From positions 372,001-436,000 of the forward strand of contig NZ_AUFX01000005.1 in the NCBI RefSeq assembly GCF_000426725.1: a DNA stretch of 64,000 bases. The letters are read 5' to 3'. Shown here one piece after another: positions 1 through 9,500 of the stretch. Below the pieces are notes generated by a model, which saw only the letters and a program-made list of their open reading frames with translations, did not search any database and was not told where the DNA came from. The stretch's first letter is position 1. Each line of letters opens with the position of its first letter. A program made the position numbers and the translations under genes. Source of the stretch: Sporocytophaga myxococcoides DSM 11118 (GTDB lineage Bacteria; Bacteroidota; Bacteroidia; Cytophagales; Cytophagaceae).

Positions 1-196
1 TAAGGTCCATTCCCATAATAGTCATAATTTCTCTGAAATGATTTTCAATAAGCTGCATTTTAACTTCATCGCTCATTTCAAAGGCATCTGATCTTAATGG
101 TGTTTCATAGGACCCAGGTACATGATCGTCTCCAATCTCCTCAATAGTCAGGTCTTTAATCAGCTGGGTATTCAACAAAGTTCCTTTCTGTTTCAT
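1..196 (-). CDS. folE: GTP cyclohydrolase I (FolE), partial, runs off the left edge
   Basis: FolE turns GTP into 7,8-dihydroneopterin triphosphate, the first step to folate and to queuosine or biopterin-type pterins, in the cytoplasm. Only the N-terminal 65 residues are in the window. The visible part carries GSYETPLRSDAFEMSDE followed by a helix with HFREIMTIMG, which matches the N-terminal region of bacterial FolE. The ATG at 196 lies inside the end of queD in another frame (41-nt overlap), so the two genes are probably co-transcribed and translationally coupled; a TTG a few codons in is an alternative start. The catalytic zinc site lies outside the window and cannot be checked. Confidence 0.85.
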   Translation of the reverse strand, partial: MKQKGTLLNTQLIKDLTIEEIGDDHVPGSYETPLRSDAFEMSDEVKMQLIENHFREIMTIMGMDL

Positions 197-566
197 ATAA
201 AATTACCTTAAGATCGTACTTTTTATCAATTTTATCCCTGAGTTTTGTCCAGATTACCATCGCAATATTTTCAGCAGTTGGATTGAGGTTTTTAAATTCC
301 TCAGTATCAAGATTCAGGTTTTTATGGTCAAATTTTTTAATTATGTGCTCCTGTGCAAGGTCACTCAAAAATTTCATGTCTATAACATATCCTGTTATAG
401 GATTAGTTTCTCCAGTGACCTTAAGAATTACCTCATAGTTATGTCCATGAAAATTCGGATTATTACATTTTCCAAATAAAGCGTCATTGTCTTCATTAGA
501 CCATTCGGGAACAAATAGCCGGTGAGCGGCATTAAAATGTTCTTTTCTGTAGACGGCAGTTTTCAT
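156..566 (-). CDS. queD: 6-carboxy-5,6,7,8-tetrahydropterin synthase / PTPS family (QueD)
   Basis: A 136-residue cytoplasmic enzyme that acts on dihydroneopterin triphosphate, the product of FolE, whose gene follows and overlaps it. Zinc ligands are visible as H15 (FNAAHRL) and H40/H42 (NFHGHNYEV); the catalytic Cys is C34 (GKCNNP), and the Asp-His pair is D80-H81 (FDHKNLNLD). The length is normal for the family. The folE neighbour supports a pterin or queuosine role; QueD (6-carboxytetrahydropterin) is more likely than true 6-pyruvoyltetrahydropterin synthase, but the sequence alone does not settle this. The ATG at 566 is the first good start after an AT-rich leader. Confidence 0.88.
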   Translation of the reverse strand: MKTAVYRKEHFNAAHRLFVPEWSNEDNDALFGKCNNPNFHGHNYEVILKVTGETNPITGYVIDMKFLSDLAQEHIIKKFDHKNLNLDTEEFKNLNPTAENIAMVIWTKLRDKIDKKYDLKVILYETERNFVEYPAD

Positions 567-715
567 GTTTAACGTTTATATGAATTTACGCAAAATATAA
601 ATACAATTTAAATCTCAGGATATCGGAATCAGGAAAAACGTTAATTTGTTCCTATCTTTAACGAAATGTTAGTTTTGGATCAATTAATTGTAATTATTTG
701 GTCCATAAAGATAGT

Positions 716-733
716 CTAATAAATCTTTATTAG
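716..733. promoter_or_regulatory. 18-bp dyad upstream of cysH, possible operator
   Basis: CTAATAAA-TC-TTTATTAG is a perfect 8+8 inverted repeat with a 2-nt centre, lying in the 263-bp gap between divergent queD and cysH. It is about 100 bp before the cysH start. AT-rich dyads arise easily by chance, so an operator role is only a possibility. Confidence 0.25.
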
Positions 734-829
734 CTTCTTTGGGAGAATTTTTTTTGGTTTTTATAAAAAAAACTTCAATAAAATTCTTTTAATTTCCATT
801 AATTCCTAAATTCACAGAATAAAATTTGG

Positions 830-1495
830 TTGGCCGTGGATATAGAATCAATAAAAATTAAAATAAACGAATATCTTCAGAAGGATCTGAAGCTGTTCAC
901 CACTTCTTCTTTTCAGACTCACAGCATTGTACTTTTGCACATTCTCAGCAAAATTGACAATACTATACCTGTATACTTTATAAATACAGGGTACCATTTT
1001 CCGGAGACTGTAGAATATAGAGATCAGCTGGCAGAACTGATGAATCTGAATATACAGGAGGTTAGTTCGTTTACTCCACGCCATATGCAGAAAGATGCTA
1101 ATGGCAGATTACTTTTTGCATCTGATCCTGATTTTTGCTGTTTTTTGAATAAGACCCAGCCACTGGAACCGGTTTTAGCTGAGAAGGATGTTTGGATTAA
1201 TGGAGTGCGTGGTGATCAGAGTGCAGTGAGAAAGGCATTTAAAGTAGAGGAGAGTGCGCCGCATAATACAGTACGATTCCATCCCATGCTGGACTGGACA
1301 ACAAAAATGATTGAATTGTATATTAAAGAACATAAATTACCAAGGCATCCTCTTGAGGCAAAAGGCTATCTTAGCATTGGCTGTGAGCCATGTACAAGAA
1401 AATTTGATCTGGAATCCTACTCGAGAGAGGGAAGATGGTTCGGCATGAAGAAAACAGAATGTGGTTTGAATACAGATTTAATAAATAAGCAATGA
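830..1495 (+). CDS. cysH: Adenylyl-sulfate (APS) reductase, assimilatory, CysH type
   Basis: Reduces activated sulfate (APS) to sulfite in assimilatory sulfate reduction, in the cytoplasm. The 221-residue protein has the Cys pairs that bind the 4Fe-4S cluster of the APS-using branch, C103-C104 (DFCCFLNK) and C185/C188 (GCEPCTR). It also has the C-terminal ECGLN motif with the catalytic C211. The two pairs argue for APS rather than PAPS as substrate. No ATG exists in frame: the open frame begins only at 803, so translation must start at TTG 830 or GTG 836. The stop overlaps the ATG of the epimerase gene (ATGA). It is the only assimilatory sulfate gene in the window; no sulfate transporter or ATP sulfurylase was seen. 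Confidence 0.88.
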   Translation: MAVDIESIKIKINEYLQKDLKLFTTSSFQTHSIVLLHILSKIDNTIPVYFINTGYHFPETVEYRDQLAELMNLNIQEVSSFTPRHMQKDANGRLLFASDPDFCCFLNKTQPLEPVLAEKDVWINGVRGDQSAVRKAFKVEESAPHNTVRFHPMLDWTTKMIELYIKEHKLPRHPLEAKGYLSIGCEPCTRKFDLESYSREGRWFGMKKTECGLNTDLINKQ

Positions 1496-2442
1496 ACGTA
1501 TTAGTAACAGGTGGGGCCGGCTACATCGGATCAGAGCTGGTTTATCAGCTTAGCCAGGATAAGAATGTTGAGAAAGTCATCGTATATGACAATCTGGGAA
1601 GAGAAAATTATAATCTTTTTATCAGCAATAGTAACAGAATTGCGGGAGACAAAGTGAAGTTTGAGTTTGGTGATATTCTCGACACCAGAAAAATTAAAAA
1701 GGTTTTGAAAGAAATTGATGTTGTTTATCATTTGGCAGCGCGAGTTTCTACTCCTTTTTCTAATATTGATTCTCACTTTTTTGAGCAGGTTAATAACTGG
1801 GGAACGGCAGAGCTTGTATATGCTGTAGAGGAAACAAAAAGAGTTTCTAAATTTATCTACCTGAGCAGTACTTCTGTTTATGGTTCTTCTAAAGATCTGG
1901 CAAGCGAAACTACGGAGCCAAACCCTAAAACATTCTATAGTATTTCAAAATTGAGAGCAGAGCAGCATGTGCAACGCCTCAGTAAAAAAATCGAAACAAT
2001 AATTCTTAGAGGTGGAAATGTATATGGATATACACCTGCTATTCGTTTTGATTCTGTTATCAATAGATTTATGTTCGATGCGAATTTCAACAACAGGATT
2101 TCCATACATGGATCAGGCAAACAGGCAAGATCATTTATCCATGTGAAAAAAGTTGTAGATGCATTGGTTCAATTAAGAACATTAAAAGTACCATCTGATG
2201 TTTATAATCTGACTGATAAGAATGTTGAAATATTAGATCTTGTAGATATATTGAAAGAAATATATCCGGATCTTGAGTTTCTTTTTATCAACCAACACCT
2301 AGCTCTAAGAGAATTAAAGGTAAATCCGGACTCTAAGCTGGATGCATATTATAAAATATCAGAAAGTGATCTGAAAGAGGAATTACTCGAGTTTAAAAAC
2401 AGATTTGCTTTCAATTCACTTTCATCAGTTACAGCGGGTTAA
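1492..2442 (+). CDS. NAD-dependent epimerase/dehydratase (extended SDR)
   Basis: A 316-residue cytoplasmic extended short-chain dehydrogenase, probably acting on a nucleotide-linked sugar. The Rossmann motif GGAGYIGS is at residues 7-14, the central HLAARVS motif follows, and the catalytic Ser (YLSSTSVYG) and Tyr-Lys pair (YSISK) are intact. Its ATG overlaps the cysH stop by 4 nt, so the pair is an operon, although no shared pathway is obvious. A strong terminator overlaps its stop codon. The exact substrate cannot be read from the sequence. Confidence 0.85.
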   Translation: MNVLVTGGAGYIGSELVYQLSQDKNVEKVIVYDNLGRENYNLFISNSNRIAGDKVKFEFGDILDTRKIKKVLKEIDVVYHLAARVSTPFSNIDSHFFEQVNNWGTAELVYAVEETKRVSKFIYLSSTSVYGSSKDLASETTEPNPKTFYSISKLRAEQHVQRLSKKIETIILRGGNVYGYTPAIRFDSVINRFMFDANFNNRISIHGSGKQARSFIHVKKVVDALVQLRTLKVPSDVYNLTDKNVEILDLVDILKEIYPDLEFLFINQHLALRELKVNPDSKLDAYYKISESDLKEELLEFKNRFAFNSLSSVTAG

Positions 2443-2460
2443 TTAACCCGCTTTTTTTTT
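2433..2460 (+). terminator. Rho-independent terminator of the cysH-epimerase operon
   Basis: A perfect 20-nt palindrome (AGCGGGTTAA / TTAACCCGCT) followed directly by a run of T. The epimerase stop codon TAA lies inside the left arm. In the 200 bp from here to the next gene I see nothing else firm. Confidence 0.85.
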
Positions 2461-2642
2461 GACTCTGCTTAAATCAATGTCATATGATTCAATGAAGCTG
2501 ATTTCAATATTTTGATTAAATCATAACTTTTTTACGGAAATTATAATTAAGAAAAAGTGATATCACGTGTTTTAAAATATAAACATAGATATTACATTCG
2601 TTCAAAATACTTGGAACTGAGACAGATGTTTCTGGATGCAAA

Positions 2643-4262
2643 ATGGACAAAGTAATTTCTATAACACAGCTGGACTCTGAAGTGTCACCTGGGAAGCCGT
2701 CAGGAATTTCCAGAAGCTGGGATGATGAGATTATTTATTTCATTATGTTGGATCGCTTTCATGACGGACGGAATAGAACTTCAATTAATTCAAGATCAGG
2801 TTTTGGTGATGAAGAAAAGTTGAAGTCCTTTTGTGGGGGCAATCTAAAAGGCGTTTTGCTCAAACTTGATTATATAAAATCTCTCGGCTGCACTGCTATA
2901 TGGTTAAGCCCATTTCTGGAAAATGATAATAAATATCACGGATATGCTATCAGAAATTTTCTAAAGGTTGATCCTCATTTTGGCACTCTGGAAGATTTGA
3001 AATTGCTGGTTGATGAATGCCATAAAAAAGACCTTAGGGTAATTATGGATGTAGTGGTGAATCATTCCGGAGATACCTGGTCCTATAAAGAAACTTCCAC
3101 TCCATATGATAGCAGCAAGGTTTATACGTTTGGTAACTGGAAGTCACGGGAGTGGCCTGTGCCCATAGAACTAAGGAATCCTAGTTTATACAACAAAAGA
3201 GGTAGTATTATCAACTTTGACGAATATCCGGAAACGCTGGAAGGTGATCTTTTTGAATTGAAAAGTTTTAGAAACGATCATTCACAGGAAGCACGAAAAG
3301 TTTTGGATATTCTGGTGGCAATTTATGCTTACTGGATTAAAGAAACAGGAGTGGATGGTTTCAGAGTAGATGCCGCTAAGCATTTTGGAATACCAGCATT
3401 AAAACGCTTTGTAGATAGTATCAGAGAATATACAGAGCAGGCGGGTCAGCAGGATTTTTTTTTATTCGCAGAAGTGGCATCTGGGGATGATCTGGCAGAA
3501 GAGTTTTTAAATGAAATTCCCGGGTTGGACGCTGTAATAGATTTTCCAGTTCATTTCATATTGCCTGAAATGATAAGAGGAAATGCATCTCAAGATACAT
3601 TTCACAAACTTATGACTCATAGAAAGAAACTTTCTAAAGGGCAGTCAAAGATAACTTTCCTGGACAATCATGACCAGTTGGGGCAGCAGGTAAAAAAGCG
3701 TTTTGCTGCTGGTCTTTCAGAAGAACAGTTTGAGCTCGGAATAGGATTTTTATTCTGCTTTCCAGGCATTCCATGCTTGTATTACGGAACAGAACAAGGT
3801 CTGGAGGGACATGGAAAAACTGATGAAGCAGTCAGAGAAACCATGTTTGCGCTTGATAATCATTCTGAAGATATTTTTGAGCAGGATAATTTTTACTTTA
3901 AAAAAATTCAGGAGTTTAGTAACATACGGAAGCAATATAAAGCGTTAAGCAGAGGGAGATTTGAACTGTTGGAAGTTCTTGAATTAACAAACGAAGTAAA
4001 ATACGGTAATAAAAAAAGTATATTAGCATTCTCAAGAACTTATGAGTCTGAATTTATGCTGATTATTTGTAATTTTTCTTCAAACAAAAAGATAAAGGGA
4101 CTCGTAAGACCAGGGAAGGAAAGGTATGCCGGATCTTTCGAAAAAATCAATTCATCCAACAACGAAATTTTTGAAGTAAAGACAGTAGAAAAAGACGCTA
4201 GCATACCCGTTGAGTTGGAGCCATTAGAAATTTTGATCTTAAAGAGAATTAATGGAAAATAA
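2643..4262 (+). CDS. Alpha-amylase family glycoside hydrolase (GH13), cytoplasmic
   Basis: A 539-residue GH13 enzyme hydrolysing or transferring alpha-linked glucosides. All four family regions are present: D136-H141 (DVVVNH), nucleophile D243 (GFRVDAAKH), acid/base E277 (FAEVAS) and D344 in FLDNHDQ. The C-terminal ~100 residues look like the usual beta-domain. No signal peptide is present, so it should act in the cytoplasm on imported or storage oligosaccharides. It overlaps the downstream sugar permease by 11 nt, which points to joint uptake and processing of an alpha-glucoside. Subfamily and substrate are not determined. Confidence 0.88.
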   Translation: MDKVISITQLDSEVSPGKPSGISRSWDDEIIYFIMLDRFHDGRNRTSINSRSGFGDEEKLKSFCGGNLKGVLLKLDYIKSLGCTAIWLSPFLENDNKYHGYAIRNFLKVDPHFGTLEDLKLLVDECHKKDLRVIMDVVVNHSGDTWSYKETSTPYDSSKVYTFGNWKSREWPVPIELRNPSLYNKRGSIINFDEYPETLEGDLFELKSFRNDHSQEARKVLDILVAIYAYWIKETGVDGFRVDAAKHFGIPALKRFVDSIREYTEQAGQQDFFLFAEVASGDDLAEEFLNEIPGLDAVIDFPVHFILPEMIRGNASQDTFHKLMTHRKKLSKGQSKITFLDNHDQLGQQVKKRFAAGLSEEQFELGIGFLFCFPGIPCLYYGTEQGLEGHGKTDEAVRETMFALDNHSEDIFEQDNFYFKKIQEFSNIRKQYKALSRGRFELLEVLELTNEVKYGNKKSILAFSRTYESEFMLIICNFSSNKKIKGLVRPGKERYAGSFEKINSSNNEIFEVKTVEKDASIPVELEPLEILILKRINGK

Positions 4263-5526
4263 TAGTAATAGTTTTAAAGGTAAGAACCTGCAAATATTAA
4301 TTTCATTTGGTGTTCTTTTTTTGATGTGGGGCTTTATCACCAATCTTAACTTTGTTTATAAAGATTATTTGGCCTACATCTTTAATTTAAATTATTCACT
4401 TTCTACACTTATTAACCTTACCTTCTTTACAACTTATCTGGTTGTATCATTGCAGGCAGGAAATCTAATCTCAAAAATCGGGTATAAAAAAGGAATCATG
4501 GTTGGTTGGGTTCTTTCCTGCCTTGGGTGTTTTACCTTTTTTCTTGCAGTTTATTTCAGAAACTTTGAATGTTTTCTTGCTGCCCTATTTATGCAGGCTG
4601 CCGGTATCACGATTTTACAAGTTGGAGCAAATCTCTATATTGTACTCTGGAAGAACATACTGTTAAAAGCAAATATAAAAACAGCCGCAAGTCGACTTGT
4701 ACTGATGCAGGCTTTTAATTCACTTGGAGCATTTCTGGCTCCTTTTCTTGCTTCTCCGATTTTATGGATGATGATTGACATACCTTTAGAAACTAAAAAT
4801 ATGATTTCGAGTGCTGACAGGTTTTTAATTGAAGCTCCATATGTACACTATCCATATTTATTTGTAGCAATAGCAATGACAATGTATGCGGTCTACTTGT
4901 TTTTTGTAAAAATACCGCAGATTGATACATCAGGAATTGAGCCTGCGAATAAGATGCCACAGATCAGAAGGCGCCATGTGATGCACTTCCCTCAGCTTAG
5001 ATTGGGAGCTTTTGCAATATTTGCATATGTTGGTGCAGAAGTGTCATTGGGGAATTATCTGACAGATTTTTCTAAAGATACTGTAATCTATTACTGGGGT
5101 GCTGCTATGGTTGGCCGTTTTGTTGGTAGTTTTTTAGTACTTCAGAGTAGTCTCAGAAAGTCTGTAGGTATTTGTGCCGGAATGTCTATTCTGTTAGTTA
5201 TATTATCTGTGATAACAGGCGGAACAATCTCATTCTGGATGATCGTTGCAGTCGGGTTGTTTAATTCTATACTGTTTCCTGCTATATTTACGCTTGGCGT
5301 CAACGGGCTTGGGAAGTTCTCTGAAGATGGATCTTCTGTTCTTATTATGTCTATTGTGGGAGGAGCTATCATCCCGTTCAATGTAATTAACTTCTCATAT
5401 GTGAGTTATAAAATTGCGTTCCTGATAGTGATTGTCTGCTACTTCTACATCGCGCTATATGGGCTTAAGCTGTCGAGGTTCGACAGGATAGAAGAAAAAG
5501 AAGAGCTTCAACCGCAAAAAATTTAA
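4252..5526 (+). CDS. MFS sugar permease, FucP/GluP family
   Basis: A 424-residue inner-membrane permease with about 12 hydrophobic segments. The N-terminal LMWGFITNLN, the motif GYKKGIMVGW after the second helix pair, and the central QAFNSLGAFLAPF are typical of the fucose/glucose/galactose:H+ symporter family. It starts inside the end of the GH13 gene, so the two are translationally coupled. Likely cargo is a mono- or disaccharide that feeds the upstream enzyme; this is inference from context. Confidence 0.82.
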   Translation: MENNSNSFKGKNLQILISFGVLFLMWGFITNLNFVYKDYLAYIFNLNYSLSTLINLTFFTTYLVVSLQAGNLISKIGYKKGIMVGWVLSCLGCFTFFLAVYFRNFECFLAALFMQAAGITILQVGANLYIVLWKNILLKANIKTAASRLVLMQAFNSLGAFLAPFLASPILWMMIDIPLETKNMISSADRFLIEAPYVHYPYLFVAIAMTMYAVYLFFVKIPQIDTSGIEPANKMPQIRRRHVMHFPQLRLGAFAIFAYVGAEVSLGNYLTDFSKDTVIYYWGAAMVGRFVGSFLVLQSSLRKSVGICAGMSILLVILSVITGGTISFWMIVAVGLFNSILFPAIFTLGVNGLGKFSEDGSSVLIMSIVGGAIIPFNVINFSYVSYKIAFLIVIVCYFYIALYGLKLSRFDRIEEKEELQPQKI

Positions 5527-5687
5527 ACATTTTTATAGCTTATTTAATTTTAAAATATATATCTTAATTATTATGATTTATAACTTTTTTATATCGACGT
5601 TGCATGGGTCAAAAGTTGAATACTCAAAGTCTTAATTTTTTAAAATTAGGTCTGATTTATAATTCATTTCCAGGAAAAATAAATTTT

Positions 5688-6230
5688 ATGTACAACAGAA
5701 AACTTGTGAAGAAGCAGCTGGATGCTGACTTTTTCGGAGTGTTTGCAGGTGAAGATATTGAGCCTGGTGAGATTGTCTTCAGCAACTGGAATGACAGTTG
5801 TGTAAGGCTTTCAAGAAAAGAGGTCGATGCTCTTCCGGAACCTTATAAAACTATCTTTGAAAAATATTCTACAGAGATTGAAGAGTTCGTTTATGTAGGT
5901 CCCTTTGAAAATGAAGATGTAACTCCTCAGATGGATTACTTCATCAATCACAGCTGCGATCCTAACGCATGGATGATCAATGATGATGATGTAGCTGCAA
6001 GAAGGCTAATCAAAAAAGGAGAGCAGGTTACCATTGACTATGCTACTTTTATAGTGAATGAATTTGAAAGCTCAAGAATTAAAAAGTGCCTGTGTGGAAG
6101 TACTACCTGCAGAGGCAAACTAGGAAAGCAGGATTGGTGGCTTATGAAAGATATTTATCGCGGTCACTATATCAGCTGGATAGAAGAAAAAATAAGAAAT
6201 AAAGAAAATAATCTGAGCAAAGTTTCTTAG
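5688..6230 (+). CDS. SET-domain protein (putative protein-lysine methyltransferase)
   Basis: SET domains transfer methyl groups from S-adenosylmethionine to protein lysines. Visible motifs are GVFAGEDIEPGE at the start, the pseudoknot motif INHSCDPNA, ITIDYATF-like VTIDYATF, and a post-SET zinc cluster CLCGSTTCRGKLG. The ATG at 5688 places the conserved domain at the N-terminus; an in-frame ATG at 5604 would add 28 residues that look unrelated to the fold (total 208). It stands alone between the permease and the sulfatase locus and has a clear terminator. Bacterial targets of such proteins are mostly unknown. Confidence 0.8.
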   Translation: MYNRKLVKKQLDADFFGVFAGEDIEPGEIVFSNWNDSCVRLSRKEVDALPEPYKTIFEKYSTEIEEFVYVGPFENEDVTPQMDYFINHSCDPNAWMINDDDVAARRLIKKGEQVTIDYATFIVNEFESSRIKKCLCGSTTCRGKLGKQDWWLMKDIYRGHYISWIEEKIRNKENNLSKVS

Positions 6231-6255
6231 TCTTTGTTGGTTATAATTTTAAACT

Positions 6256-6302
6256 ATCCCATTCTGTAAGCTAATGTTCTTGCGGAATGGGATTTGTTTT
6301 TA
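6256..6302 (+). terminator. Terminator after the SET-domain gene
   Basis: An 11-bp stem (ATCCCATTCTG with CGGAATGGGAT, one G-T pair), a 16-nt loop and a T-rich tail. It sits 26 nt after the stop codon. Confidence 0.7.
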
Positions 6303-6350
6303 TGCAAATTTTTCGATTGTTCCGACAAAGCCTTCTGAACCATCATACAT

Positions 6351-6371
6351 CGGTTATTGGTATGATAACCG
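6351..6371. promoter_or_regulatory. Inverted repeat in the leader region before the sulfatase locus
   Basis: CGGTTAT ... ATAACCG (7 bp, 7-nt spacer) followed by TTTTCT. It could be a weak second terminator or an operator for the susC promoter about 130 bp downstream. The rest of the 358-bp gap 6231-6588 holds only the terminator at 6256 and the promoter at 6498. Confidence 0.3.
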
Positions 6372-6497
6372 TTTTCTCAATTTTTGATACATAGTTTCAT
6401 CTATTTGATTTGTAAGTCTCTTCTAAAATTGTAACGCCATTAATTGTATTATTCTGATTTTTTTCGTGGTACGAATTCCTGAAACACCATTCCTTCC

Positions 6498-6530
6498 TTT
6501 GCTTTAAGGTTATAAAGTCTATTAACTTTG
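6498..6530 (+). promoter_or_regulatory. Bacteroidota-type promoter for the first susCD operon
   Basis: TTTG at 6498-6501, a 21-nt spacer and TAACTTTG at 6523-6530, matching the TTTG / TAnnTTTG pattern of the Bacteroidota primary sigma factor. Transcription would start near 6537, leaving a leader of about 50 nt before the ATG. Confidence 0.55.
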
Positions 6531-6588
6531 TATAGTATTGCTTGGCAGTAATATTCGATGTTAAGTGTCTTGTTAATTTAAATTATAG

Positions 6589-9500
6589 ATGATGGTTGAT
6601 TTTACGAAAGAGAAGCTATGGAAAACATTAATTTTAACTTTAGTTATTTTGGGTATTCACTTCACTTCCAGCGCTCAGGAGGTTCTGAAGGGAAGGATTG
6701 CCGATGACAAAACCGGTGAACCTATTGTAGGTGCTGTTCTGAAAATCAAAGACACTGAAGAGGGCTCAGTTACCGATGTTGACGGAAATTATGAGTTTAC
6801 CACAAGCCGTCCTTTTCCATTTACTCTTGTTGTAAAATTTGCGGGTTACGAACAGAAAGAAGTGGAGATCTATGAAGCATTGGATGAAGATTTAAGTATT
6901 AAACTTAAAAGTTCTTCTCTTTTGAATGAAGTAGTTGTAGTTGGCTATGGTACACAAAAAAGATCAGACCTGACAGGTTCTGTAGCCACTGTTTCTGAAG
7001 AAATATTAAAGACGCCAGTCACATCAGTCGACAAGCTATTACAAGGTTCTGTTGCGGGGGTCCAGGTTACACAGACTACAGGTCAGCCTGGTGGAGCAGT
7101 GAGCATTCGTATCAGGGGAGGGAACTCTATAAATGGAGGAAATGAGCCACTTTATGTTATTGATGGCTTTCCCGTATACAATGACAACAATGATGCAGAT
7201 GCAGGCATTACAGCAGGAGCTAACATCAATGCACTGGCAAGTTTGAATCCGAGCGATATCGAATCTATAGATGTTTTAAAAGATGCATCAGCTACTGCAA
7301 TATATGGCTCAAGAGGTGCAAACGGTGTGGTTATCATTACTACCAAAAAGGGTAAGGCCGGGCAGAACAACATTTCATACGATAGTTATTATGGAGTTTC
7401 TCAGGTCATTAAGACAGTAGATGTACTTACTGATGCTAAGCAATGGGCTCAACTAAAAAATGATGCACGCATAAACTCTGGTAAAACTCCTTATTATACT
7501 CAGGGGCAAATAGACAGTATGTCTGGAGGAACTGACTGGCAAAAGGAAGCATTCAGGCAAGCAGGCTTCCAAAATCATCAGATTACCTTCAGAGGTGGTG
7601 ATGAAAAAACAAGATTTTCAATTTCAGGAAATTATTACAAGCAAAATGGAGTACTTGAAAATACTGACTTCAAACGTTACTCAGGAAGGCTCAACCTGGA
7701 ACATAATTTTTCTCATAGATTTAAAGTTGGAACTAACCTTACCGGAAGTCAGACAAGCGCTCAGGTAGCTAATGATGCAATTGTCAGATACCTTCTTTTG
7801 ATGCCTCCAACTATTCCTGTCAAAGATGACAATGGAAACTATACCTACCAAAGCGAATTTGAAACGCCACTAGGCAATCCTATTGCTACTTTGAAAAATA
7901 TAACCAATAGGACTAATACATTCCGTTTGCTTGGAAATATCTATGGAGATTATACATTAATAAAAGGATTAACAGCGAGAGTCTCAATAGGAACCGACCT
8001 TATCAATAATAAACAAAACTTCTATGTGCCTTCTTCAATCTACCAAGGAGCTAATACGAATAGTACCGGAACAGCTGCCATTGGTACCAAGTTTGTAAAT
8101 ACATGGCTGAATGAAAATACTTTAAACTATTCGACAGTCATAGGTAAGAAACATAATCTTAATGCTGTAGCCGGATTTACCCAACAATACTATAGAAGTG
8201 AAGCAGTAACTGCAGGATCTCAGCAGTTTGTGTCAGATGATTTAACTTATAATGATCTTTCAACAGGATCTGTTTATACTAAGCCAACTTCTAACACAGC
8301 AGAATGGGGATTACAATCATTCCTTGGAAGGGTCAACTATTCATATGCTCAAAAATACTATTTGACTATTACGGGTAGAGCAGACGGCTCTTCTCGTTTC
8401 GGAAAAAATAATAAATGGGGCTTTTTCCCATCTGCAGCTCTTGCATGGAATTTAAATAAAGAAAGCTTCCTTGCATCAAGCAACTATATAAGTAATTTAA
8501 AATTAAGATTAAGCGGTGGTATTACAGGTAACCAGGAAATTGGTCTATATCAATCACAGTCAACGTTAGCAACCAATACTTATTTCTTCAATAATCAAAC
8601 AGTCATAGGTTTTGCTCCGAACAGGATCAGCAATCCGGATCTTAGCTGGGAAAGAACAAGACAGTATGATGCAGGTTTTGATCTTGCTATATTGAATAAT
8701 AAGTTAAATTTTACTTTTGATGCATATTATAAGAAGACAAGTGACTTACTTTTAAATGTGCCGATCCCTTATACAACAGGCCAATCCACAGCACTTCAGA
8801 ACTATGGAGTTGTTTCAAACAAGGGTATAGAGCTTGGTTTATCTACTACAAATATAAAGACCGAAAATTTTACCTGGACAACAAACCTGGTTTATTCATT
8901 GAATAGGAACAGAGTTGAAAGTTTAGGAGATGGAGTAGATTATATTATCTCAGGTCAAAGCATTGCACAGGTCGGACAGCCATTGGGTTCTTTCTATGGA
9001 TATAAATCAATTGGTATTTATCAGACAGGAGAGTCAACTCCTGGTAGTATAAAATATGCTGATATAAATGGTGATGGTTCAATCACTCAAGATGGAGATC
9101 GTGTAGTAATTGGAAATGCACAGCCTAAGTTTCTGGCAGGACTTACTAATAACTTTTACTACAAAAATTTTGATGTAAGCATATTCCTTTATGCTTCATA
9201 TGGAAACAAAGTATTCAATCAGAACAGACAACAACTGGAGCAGTTAACAGGACAACAGAATGCTTCTCCTGATGCTCTCGATAGATGGACACCATCTAAT
9301 CCGAGCACTACAATGCCAAGAGCATTTGAAGATCCAGCTACAATAGTATCTGACAGATTTGTGGAAGATGCTTCTTTTTTAAGACTTAAAAATATAGTGT
9401 TGGGGTATACATTACCTGCCAAACTTATAAAGAAAGCCCACTTTGGAAATGTAAGATTTTATGTAGCATCTCAGAATATTCTGACATGGACTAAATATAC

